A stretch of DNA of 64,000 nt, from the NCBI RefSeq assembly GCF_945859705.1, contig NC_079137.1:55646552-55710551 (forward strand). The letters run 5' to 3'. How positions within the stretch are numbered: position 1 is the stretch's first letter; the number at the start of each line of letters is the position of its first letter. The notes beneath the pieces were generated by a model that saw only the letters and a list, made by a program, of their open reading frames with translations, was not told the origin of the DNA and searched no databases. This DNA is from Episyrphus balteatus (taxonomy: Eukaryota > Arthropoda > Insecta > Diptera > Syrphidae). The position numbers and the translations under genes are program-made. This document shows, piece after piece, positions 47,220-56,784 of the stretch.

Positions 47220-47783
47220 CTAATTAAGTTTAAAAAATTGCTTTGATGTTTTGCCAATGGGCATTCGACCTTTGGCACGTAATCTTCTCACAGCTTCTCT
47301 CAAATATTTCGGCTGCAAAGCTCCAGAATCTCCAGCACCTTCCATAACATCCAATGCCTCTTCAACAATCTCTCCAACAAATACTTTAGCTATTCCCGCC
47401 ATAGCAATGACAACATTCTGTGATACTGAACAGCCAGTAATGGTTTGCATCAAACGTTTAACAGCGGCCTTGGGAAATGCAGCTCGTCGATACATTTCAT
47501 ATCTGTCCAACTGATCTTCGGTGAAGTTGGATACAAGTACTTGCATTTTTTCACGTTCCTCTTCTTCGAGTTCTTTTTTTGTTTTGGCTAGTTTTTTATT
47601 ATTTTCCTGTTCATCACTTTGACGGTCTGCATCTGTGTTGTTGGATGTTTGTCTTTTGAGGGAATAGATTTCAGTCATGGAGCTATCATTGTCAGAGCCA
47701 AAAAAATTCAAATCGACAAATTCTTCGCTGGAGGATCTTTTAAGTTTCTTTTGGAATTCGGCGGTAGGAAAGTCGTCGTCCAT
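47220..47783 (-). CDS. Taf11: Transcription initiation factor TFIID subunit 11
   Basis: A single exon of 187 residues on the minus strand, near the usual 190-210. TAF11 pairs with TAF13 through a histone fold within TFIID, the RNA polymerase II promoter-recognition complex in the nucleus. The N-terminal third is acidic and Ser-rich (SSSEEFVDLNFFGSDNDSS). A charged helix follows, then the conserved C-terminal fold: NFTEDQLDRYEMYRRAAFPK, LMQTITGCSVSQNVVIAMAG, FVGEIVEEALDVME and LQPKYLREAVRRL. The start MDDDFPTAEF is the only in-frame ATG before the conserved region, with upstream AT-rich leader. A probable TATA-less promoter lies between this gene and the MITE cluster downstream. Confidence 0.95.
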   Translation of the reverse strand: MDDDFPTAEFQKKLKRSSSEEFVDLNFFGSDNDSSMTEIYSLKRQTSNNTDADRQSDEQENNKKLAKTKKELEEEEREKMQVLVSNFTEDQLDRYEMYRRAAFPKAAVKRLMQTITGCSVSQNVVIAMAGIAKVFVGEIVEEALDVMEGAGDSGALQPKYLREAVRRLRAKGRMPIGKTSKQFFKLN

Positions 47784-48120
47784 TGTGATTTTTTTATTTA
47801 ATTAAAATATTTACTTGATTAACATGAAAGAATTGAAATTTTTTTACAAACAAAAAAGAAGGATTGAAAAAAGTCGTCTGTGGATGCTAGTGGATTCTAT
47901 TTGAATTATGTCAAAAAATCTTTCGAAAATGTCAGTTTGACATTTGATTTTTTCGATGTTGATTCGAAATTGCTTGAGGGTTGCCTACACTACATTCATT
48001 TATTCAGAATAAAAATTTGTAAATTTTTTTTAAAGGCTTAACTACACTAACCTAAAACGTGAATAATACAAAATTGAACATTTTCAAACTGATTTTGAAA
48101 TGTATTTATTTATTTAATAA

Positions 48121-48412
48121 TAGCTTGTTTTCACTAGAGCCCAAATGAGATAATTTGGCAAATGAGGTCAGTTCAGGGGTCGAATTTACGCATACGTTCG
48201 TTAACGAATGGTTGCTATGTTGTGTCCCTATCGTTTTCTAATAATTAAATAGAGACACAAATAGTCAAAACGTTAACGTATGATCGTAATCGTGTGCCGT
48301 AATTCGACCCCAGATTTCAAATTCAATTTTTTGTCTATAGAATTTGACATTCGAATCGAGATAATTTGCGTTATGATCTCATTTTTGGGCTCTAGTAAAA
48401 ACAGGCTATGAG
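48121..48412. mobile_element. MITE (GAGCCCAAATGAGATAATTT) with second MITE inside
   Basis: The outer ends are TAGCTTGTTTTCACTAGAGC and GCTCTAGTAAAAACAGGCTA, inverted. Inside lies a second element with ends GGGTCGAATT / AATTCGACCC at about 48178-48310 and CAG on both sides. Copies of the outer family at about 33690-33800 and 49749-49866 lack the inner element, and the first keeps one AG-containing target site at that position. Confidence 0.7.
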
Positions 48413-49106
48413 AAAATTATAAATTTTTTTTTTTTATTGAAAATCATCGAATGTTCTTGCAAACTAAGGGCCAGTTATACAAATATTATAAATGGTTCAA
48501 GGTCCGTATATTAAATTAACCAAATCCATGGTACAACTTTAACCACAGGTAATATGCGCCGAAAGCTGCAAGTTTGATTCCTTACCCAACGCTGGAACAC
48601 GTTTCTACAACTGGCCCTTAGCATTTTGCTTGCTATAAAATGAGAAAACACAGATAAATGCGCACTATAATTTTAAACCCTTTTGAAATAAAATACAGAA
48701 GTCTAGAGTGTTAATTTTGAGCAGGAGCTTTTCTGTTAATTGAAATCTCACAGGTTATAGCTTTTATAGAGCTGGTATTCACCTTGCTTCAGAAACAAAT
48801 TGCTTCTAGAAGTTCAAACTTGCTTAACAATTGCCCGGTGACCAAGGTCAATGAAACTTGATGCGAATGGCCCGACAAACAATTTTGGTTCTATAAAGCT
48901 TTACAGATGCAATTGTTGTTTCTGTAAAGCATTATAGAAGCAAAATTTTTATTAGGGGGGTATACTATTTGAATTGATAAAATTTTGGATGGCCGAGTGA
49001 GTTATTGTGGTGGACTAACAACAAGAAGATACGAAGTCCGATTCTCATTAACCGAAGCTTATCCGAAATACCAGCTTTCTTCGGTTAAGTTGCCTTAGGT
49101 CCAGTT

Positions 49107-49520
49107 GTACAAACGTGGTTCAGCCTCGGATCAGGAATTTAACCCGCCGATTTCGGTGGATTAGCAGTGAATCAACCTTGGTTCAAGGATGGATTTAGCT
49201 TATTCAACCTACATGGACCTAGAACCAGTGCTAAAAATCAGTTTTACCACCGAATTCAGAAGATAAAAGTTGCTGAACCACGGATTAAATATTTGTACAA
49301 CTGGCCCTTATGGCCAGTTGTACAAATATTTGATCCGCGGATCAACAACTTTTATCTTCTGAAATCGGTAATAAAGCTGAATTGTAGTACTGGTTCAAGG
49401 TTCATACATGTAAAAATAGCCACATCCATGCTTGAACCGAAGTTGACCCGCAGCTAATCCGCTGAAATCGGTGGGTTAAGTTTCTGAACCAAGGCTGATC
49501 CAGGTTTGTACAACTGGCAC
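49107..49520. mobile_element. Two adjacent GGGCCAGTTGTACAAA-family MITEs
   Basis: The first copy runs to ACAACTGGCCC at about 49309 and the second begins GGCCAGTTGTACAAATATTT at about 49314, ending CAACTGGCAC. They lie in inverted orientation with about 4 bp between them. The ORF at 49167-49457 crosses the junction and is an artefact. Confidence 0.65.
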
Positions 49521-49525
49521 TTAAT

Positions 49526-49746
49526 GTGCCTGGCTACACGGTGATTTTTCAATCGCCTAAAGCAGTGAGTTTGTAGGCAAGAGGGATGAGGAGTGAAGGG
49601 GGTAGATGCTCACGAAGCGATTTGAATTTGTTGAGGGTAGTACAGTTCCAAGAAAATGTAAAAGTGGAACGTGATTGGGCACAACAGTGTGTAGCCACCG
49701 CATGTGATTTTTCAATCGATTGAAAAATCACTGTGTAGCCAGGCAC
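49526..49746. mobile_element. 221-bp TIR element (GTGCCTGGCTACAC ends)
   Basis: GTGCCTGGCTACACGGTGAT at the left and its near-perfect complement at the right continue through TTTTCAATCG. Starting immediately after another MITE and followed by a GAGATAATT-family copy. No coding content. Confidence 0.7.
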
Positions 49747-50317
49747 AATAGCGTGTTTTCACTACAACTTAAATGAGATAATTAATTTTTTTTCTATGCG
49801 ATTTGACATTCGAAAGTATATAATTTATTACCTCAATTACCTGGGCACTACAGTGAAACAGGCTATAACAGTTTTTAAAAAAATTTATTAGAAGTTGTTA
49901 CAGAAGCTCGAACTTTAAGAAGTAATTTATTTCTGAACCAAGCTTTATAAAAGCAATTACCTGTTTGCTTTTAATTTACAGAAACTTTGTGTTAATTGGG
50001 ATCTGACATTTGTGACAAAATTGCTGGCAAGTAGTATTGTCTATCGTGTAAATAAGCAACATCATACATTCATCAAACCCCGTTTGATGAATTTCCAACA
50101 AAGTGCGAACATTACCTAAAATCAATACCCACTTGAAAAATAAAATGTGGAACGTAAATTCAAAGTCCATCATCCATATGTTTAAATAGTCTTTGGCTAA
50201 AAATTTGATTAAAGTTGCAGGAAGTAAAGTGCACTTGTCTTTTTATTCCGTGGAAAATATTTTATTTTATTATTACTCACATTTATTGTAATTCAATTTG
50301 GAAAATAATACATCACC

Positions 50318-53300
50318 ATGGCTGCTGTAGAAGTGGAACTTTCAAAGGTATGTATAAATTGTTAAATATTATTTGTTATATTTTTTTTTGCAAAAGAACA
50401 GAAACATTTTTGTTTGTTTCAAGTAGAAAAGGGCGTTGCATCCTTTGCATTATATTGCACTTAAAATGACTAATATTCTAAGAAAAAATATAAATAAATT
50501 ATTTGCTGGAGTAATTTTGCAAATAATTAACATGTATTTTAGTTTAATTTATGTAAATAAATGAGTTCTAGTTGGATTTGTTACTCAAAGTGCTTTCAAA
50601 TCAGATTGTGTAGGTATGTAAAAGTTCCCGTACCTACCTTATTTCGTTTTTTTTTTCATTTTCTGGGTTGTCTACGTGAATGGGGTCGCGCTTCGTTGTT
50701 CAGAGTAAAGATATAGCTACAACGAAATCATTTTCGATTCATTTACTTTATCAACAAACTGGGGAGGTACTGACTGAGTGAGGTTTGGAGAAAGATTCTA
50801 AAAAAGGGAAGTCAATTTGTTGCTTCCGCTTAATAGTTGTTTGTATTTACATCATATTGTATGGGAATTTATGCAAAACTTACTTGTAAATAGATCTTGT
50901 AATATGTATTTATTTGTTTTTACATTTTCCTCTTATTGACCTGAAATTTGTAAAACTTTATAAAAATCAGAAACATTGTAATGCAATATGTTACAAATTG
51001 CATGGGACTATTGATCTTTTTTTTCTCCGCTGATTTGATTGGAGGTACTTACTTAAAGGGGGATTAATGCTGTTGTAACTGCCGGTCTAATGTAAAGTTC
51101 GTTTATTGTTGTATAGCTTATATTATAAAACAGTACAAACTAAGGGGGCATTTATTGAGTAACTTAGTATTCTGTTAGCATAAGAATTTAAATTGTACTA
51201 TCTAACATACTTGCATATTAATTGCTTATGATGAAATTTTTCTCTCAATAAGTTACAGCCGGTTATCTTCCTATGTATGTTTAAAACATCCCGTTGTCCT
51301 TTTCTACACAATTTTAGCAATCTCTCTGATAAAAAAATTAAAGACCTAATATAATTTTCCTGAACAAAACTCAATAGCTCTACATAACATAATAGCTTAT
51401 AGAAATTCAGATAAACCCTTTTGAGAAAGATACTCTTGCTGACTGGGTATTCTGCTGGACTTAACTCAGGCTGCCATCTTCTTAATCATGTGCCCAAGTC
51501 GTGGAGAGATTTTAGCGTGGTTTTCATCACCAAAAGTAGGTAAAAGAGTACATGAATCCGCGAGGGATTTTCGGCCAATCAGCTTAACATCTTTCTTACT
51601 TAAAACCTTGGTGCAAATCCTATAATTCTACCTGAAAAAGCAAATATTGGTATACCAACCGCAACGAGCAAATTTATGCTGAAGTAAGAAACTATAGGGG
51701 CAGTAAACAAAAGACGGTTAAACATTACAACATGACAAACGACCAAGCAGATCTGGCCTAGGCTAGATCCAAAACGTTAAAAAAATCTATTGTCTATCAG
51801 CAGAGCAGGCACGCCGTAAGGCGTAGTCTCAAACGACTTTTGTAGAAGTTGCTTTGATGAAGAAGAAGAAGAAACGATCCAACATCTTCTCTGATCATGT
51901 CCTGCTCTTTCCAGTAAACGTAAATTACACTTGGAAAAATTCACCGCTTTATTAAAAGCTCCAACTGGTTTTATTAGTAAGGAAGTTCTTTGCAAAATCA
52001 TGGTATCACAACGGACCAAATATGTGGTCTAAGTGTGTCAGTCGTTTTCCTGACAGCCATTTCTACCTTACCTAACATAACCTATGTTAGAGGAATTTTT
52101 AAAATTCTTAAGTGATGTCTCTTGGCTAGTTCGCATCACGCTTATATGAGGGACAAATCTACAGAAAGAGCCTTCCATGACGTCGCACAGTGGGACGACC
52201 CATAGCAATAAATAAAAAAATCGAATATTATTGCGGTACTTTTGAGTGATTGGTATGTCATCCCAAATATATTTAGGTTCTAACTGCATCAAAATTATTT
52301 GCGTTGTCCAATTAGTGCAAAAGTTATAGAGTGCTAAACATTGTCTAGTTTAATTTTTTTTGGTGGTGAAAAATCAGGTTGTAATTTGTCTTACTCCCAA
52401 AATGTTTTGTGCGGTACAAAATTAATTTAATAATGGATAATAACACTCATCAAGGTATATTAATTAATATTTAACTATAAAAAAATATTTGTTTTATTGA
52501 GTTTTGTTTTTATTGGTGATTTTCCAAGTGTTGGTAGAAAAAAATTTTTTTTGACTTTGAGTAAGATTTTCTTTTTTACACCTAAAAGGCTCTCTGGGGT
52601 TTTTATGGTTTTATACTCAGGAAAGTGTTTTCTAAAGGAATCAAGAAAAAAATCTTGCCCCAATTTGCCCCAAGTAATTATAATCGCGTTTTTTAGGTTC
52701 GTCCCCCTATATCAAAAATGACCAAAATTTAAAAGCTTGGCTGGATAGTGCGAAAACAGACGTTTTGATGGGTTCTGTTTGAAAATTCAACAACTTCTTG
52801 GCTTAGAGGAGTCAACAGGAGATGTAGAAGCTCAAATACAGGAAGTAACTAAATTTTATTACCTCAAAGTAAAGTAGAAGATGGAGCAGTCTCCTAGAAG
52901 ACTCAATCGGTTCATGAGCGCTAAGGAATAATGCCTGAATTCTAATCTGAATAAAACTAAAGCTATACATGATTGCGTAAGTGATTACATCAATTTAAAA
53001 CAAAAAAATGCTCTTTAAACCAATGTTATTTATAACATTTTACCATTTTAATCAAAAATGATGGGATCAAATTCTATAAAAATGCAAAAATTCTTAGCAG
53101 TTGTCAAATCTCCGGTCAAAAAGTTCACATATATCAAATTATGATCGAGATATATACCAATATTTATCAAAAAATTATATAGATATTAGTTTTCCCCTAG
53201 AATTTAACCCGGACGACTTAAGTTATACCTCCGAAATCGACAATGAATAAAAAGTTTTGTTTCTTAATTTTTTTATTTTATTATTTGTTTGAATATTCAA

Positions 53301-56300
53301 ATTAAAGTGTTTTATTATCTATACTATTATTAGTTCTATTTTACATAAATTAAAATTATTTAAAAGAAAAGAAAAAATAATAATAAAAAGAAAATCCTTA
53401 AAAAAAGTTCGCTGCTTAACTCTTTTAATTAAATAAAAATGAATTTCCTGGCTAAAACGTTTCCATTTATCTGGTTTTCATGTTTAATTCATAGATTTAG
53501 GTGTAAATAGACGTCTTAATGCAACTTTGCGTAGTTTCAGTCACTAAAACACAAGATATTAGAAATGCCGATTTTTCCATACATTCGTCCCACTGTGCGT
53601 CGTTCCAACAATTGAGAATACGATCTGCTTACTAGCTTCTTACATGTAGAGGCGGCTTTAAACCTAAGCGATTTTGAAGTAGAGGACTACATCAAATGTT
53701 GAATTATACCATGCTAAAAGATAGAAAAATTCAAGCAAGTTTAGGAAATTCACACTATTTAAATGCGTCAACATAGGTAAATCTCAGGGTGTCGTTGTTT
53801 CTCCCCTTTTTCGCTCCTTGCTATGAACAATATCCCCGTAAAAATTGAGAAAAATGAAGTGAAGGCATTGGCATATGCGGATGATCTGGTCATCCTAGTA
53901 TCAGGAAAGTTTTTAACCGTGATCAACGAAATTACTTACATGACTTTGAGAGTTTGGAATGCAAAACTTTCTGGTCACAGCGACACAACAAATTTAGTAC
54001 CATCGGATATGTTTTTGACACCCACGGACTACGGCAATACTACTTTGAAGACTGTAAAGAATTTTAACGAGTGCTTCCCTTCGAGTACAGACTGTTAAGA
54101 TGGCATTGTGACGAGAGGTTTCGAAACTTGGATTTTTACTGATGGATTATGGGGTTGGTTCGGGTGTCTACGATGAATCCCTTAATATTTAAAAATCCCT
54201 TTGACTGACAAATTTTCCCATAGTTAAGGAAGCTTGTAAATTTTAATTAAAACCAAAACGTATTTATCCTAACAGATAATCAGCTGTGCCGAAAGGAACT
54301 CTCAAATCACAATCACTCTTATCTGGATCCAAGGTCACAGTGATTTTGAAGGCAACAAAAAAGCGGATGAACTGGCCAGGATCGGCCTTTCATGATTCGC
54401 TAGTGGAAGTAGTTAAGATTCCCATAGGAGTCGTGAAGGACAATATCTTCTCAAATTACCACCATCTCTACCTATGTACCTCCCTCAGGAATAACGATAC
54501 TGAATTGTAATCTAAGCTTAAGAAAGCACCCTGTCATGTAGTTCAGACCGACCAAAAATTTTTTTTTTGAAATCAGAATACAAACTTTATTTAAACTCTA
54601 CCCAAACGAAAAACCTGTCAATGTCTTTTTTTAACCCTTTTCAATTAGCGATTTGTTGTTTATGCAAAAAGTTTGAAAAGTCAAACTTTCTCATTGCAGT
54701 ATCGCTATAGCTGGCCTTCTTTCTCATTGAACTCGAATATCTCAAGGAAAAAAACGCTTTTGCAGTGTTTCCAGCGCCCTTAATACTCTTTTAAGTTTTT
54801 CGGGATGCACAAAAGTTCAGATACGGCTAGAATCTCTCAAATTTTTCTGATTTTTTATTCTTAAAATGCCCTTAACCAACTCCAATGTGAAAAATCTCTG
54901 TAACTTTATCACCTGAATTGCGCCCCGAAAAGGTTTTTAAATATTACGAGTACATCAACCCAATCGTCTTTTTGTAAACGTTTTTATTAACAATGAATTA
55001 TTTTTTGTCCTCTTTCCCTTTCAAATTTTGTTGTGTTGTTTGCATTGTCTGAATGAATTATCGATTTAAAATTACTTATATCCACTTCCTCTCTGAAACA
55101 TATTTTTGCTCATTTAAAATATCGCTACATCCATCTTTGATGTGTAAGTGTAAAGTGTTGCGACCAAGACACTACCAAACTAGGTTAAGGAGTTTATTAT
55201 ATTGGAGATGTCTTTATGAAAAAATCCATTATTCCATCGTAAATTGATTTAGTTGTATCGAATTCTTTGGTGATTCTAGCTGCATGGCGAATATAGTTTA
55301 TCTTGTATTAAAAAAATTAAAATAAAACAAATCAAATTAAAATTAACTAAAATTTATTACATTTTTCCAGTACGAACAACATTTACGAAACCTGAAACAA
55401 TCAGGACATGTGGGCTTTGATAGCCTCCCCGACCAATTGGTTAATAAAAGTGTCCAAAATGGATTTGTTTTTAATATTATGTGCATTGGTGAGATTAAAG
55501 AGAATATATTTTAACTGAATTTATTTCTTAACATCGTTTTTTTTATTCTGTAGGAGAAACTGGTCTTGGTAAATCAACCCTAATGGACACCTTATTCAAT
55601 ACCAGTTTCGAATCGACACCAAGTCCTCATACTTTACCAAATGTAAAACTAAAGGCTCATACCTATGAACTCCAAGAGAGTAATGTTCGATTGAAGTTGA
55701 CCATATGTGACACTGTTGGTTATGGAGATCAAATCAACAAAGATGATTCCTTCAAAGCAGTCGTTGATTACATTGATGCACAATTTGAAGCATATCTCCA
55801 AGAAGAATTGAAAATTAAACGTTCATTATCTTCATGTCACGATAGCCGCATTCATGTTTGTTTGTATTTCATTTGTCCCACCGGACACGGACTCAAATCT
55901 CTCGATTTGGTGTGCATGAAGAAATTAGACACAAAAGTCAATATCATTCCGATTATTGCTAAAGCAGATACAATTTCCAAAGCCGAATTGCAACGATTCA
56001 AGGCAAAAATTATTCAAGAATTGAGCAACAATGGCGTTCAAATATATCAATTTCCAACTGACGATGAAACTGTTGCCGAAACTAATACCGCTATGAATGC
56101 TCATGTACCATTTGCTGTTGTCGGCAGTACAGAATTCGTTAGGGTGGCTAATAAAATGATTCGTGCCCGTCAATATCCATGGGGTACAGTTCAAGTGGAG
56201 AACGAAACACATTGTGATTTTGTTAAATTGCGTGAAATGTTGATTCGAACGAATATGGAAGATATGCGCGAGAAGACACACACTCGGCACTATGAACTCT

Positions 56301-56784
56301 ATCGTCAGAAGAGACTCGAACAAATGGGATTCACTGATGTGGATAGTGATAATAAACCAGTGAGTTAAATTTTGTCAAATATTGTTTACTTAATTATTTC
56401 TAATTTGATATTTATAGGTTTCATTCCAACAAACTTTCGAAACCAAACGTTCACAACATCTGGCTGAGCTTCAAGCTAAGGAAGAAGAAGTTAGACAAAT
56501 GTTTGTTCAACGCGTCAAAGAGAAGGAAGCTGAACTTAAAGAAAGCGAAAAAGAGGTATTATTCTTATTTCATATATTTTGAATAAATTAATCAATATCT
56601 ATTGTCTTTTTTTTTAAAGCTTCATGCTAAGTTTGATAAACTTAAAAAAGATCACGCTGATGAAAAACGAAAACTTGAAGAATCAAGAAAAAAACTCGAA
56701 GAAGAATTTGTCGAATTTAATAGACGTAAAGCACAAATGGTTGCTTCTCATACATTGACATTGGGCAAGAGTAAGAAGAAGTAA
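50318..56784 (+). CDS. Septin GTPase (Septin2/5 type)
   Basis: Five exons, 50318-50347, 55371-55488, 55554-56359, 56418-56555 and 56620-56784, join in phase to 418 residues, matching Drosophila Septin2/Septin5 length. Septins are filament-forming GTPases at the cell cortex, cytokinetic ring and ring canals. Exon 1 encodes only MAAVEVELSK. Then follow SGHVGFDSLPDQLVNKSVQN, the P-loop GETGLGKSTL split by intron 2 right after its first Gly codon base, switch DTVGYGD, AKAD as the guanine-specificity motif, and the septin unique element region (GTVQVENETHCDFVKLREML). A C-terminal coiled coil with E/K repeats ends LGKSKKK. Septin2 and Septin5 are nearly identical, so the symbol is left open. Intron 1 is 5 kb and holds LINE and Transib-like DNA. 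Exon 1 is assigned by phase and a good CACCATGG context. Confidence 0.92.
51430..52075 (+). mobile_element. LINE fragment A, internally deleted
   Basis: Reverse-transcriptase entry motifs WRDFSVVFI and FGQSA...HLSYLK resemble the VVFIPK and RPISLTSFLLKTL blocks of I/R1-type LINEs, read with frameshifts. A DEEEEETIQHLL motif near 51860 resembles the cysteine-rich tail of the same ORF. The fragment ends in CCTTACCTAACATAACCTA, an A/C-rich 3' end. Most of the polymerase is missing. Confidence 0.6.
52110..54510 (+). mobile_element. LINE fragment B (reverse transcriptase and RNase H)
   Basis: RT block AYMRDKSTERAFHDV precedes the Transib-like insertion and PTIENTICLLAS follows it. YADDLVILVSG (about 53870-53900) is the catalytic palm. 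WIQGHSDFEGNKKADELARI (about 54325-54385) is an RNase H motif, which places the source in an RNase H-bearing clade of the I group. Stops and frameshifts show it is dead. The ORFs at 53823-54098 and 54286-54510 are pieces of it. Confidence 0.8.
52186..53597. mobile_element. Transib-like non-autonomous element
   Basis: Perfect 13-bp inverted ends CACAGTGGGACGA. CGTCG is duplicated at 52181-52185 and 53598-53602. Transib elements, relatives of the RAG1 recombinase, use CAC(A/T)(A/G)TG ends and prefer 5-bp targets of the form CGNCG; both fit. Removing 1412 bp and one CGTCG restores an open LINE reverse-transcriptase frame across the site. No intact transposase is encoded; ORFs at 52475-52721 are not recognisable. 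Confidence 0.82.

Larger units (their letters stand above)
47784..50317. other. Intergenic region between Taf11 and the septin gene
   Basis: Largely a chain of MITEs: a nested pair at 48121-48412, GGGCCAGTTGTACAAA copies at about 48466-48620 and 49107-49520, a GCTTCTATAAAGC-type fragment (about 48870-48960), a TIR element at 49526-49746 and a GAGATAATT-family copy (about 49749-49866). The 350 bp before the septin start is mostly unique and should hold its promoter. Confidence 0.6.
50348..55370 (+). other. Intron 1 of the septin gene
   Basis: About 5 kb. The first kilobase and the last 800 bp show nothing recognisable. The middle holds LINE fragments (about 51430-52075 and 52110-54510), the second split by a Transib-like element (52186-53597). 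Exons 1 and 2 join in phase without further exons. Confidence 0.75.

Noticed and set aside
47251..47514. Plus-strand ORFs opposite Taf11
   Set aside because: They are complements of the conserved histone-fold coding sequence on the minus strand.
55925..56323. 132-residue minus-strand ORF
   Set aside because: It is the antisense of the septin GTPase exon.
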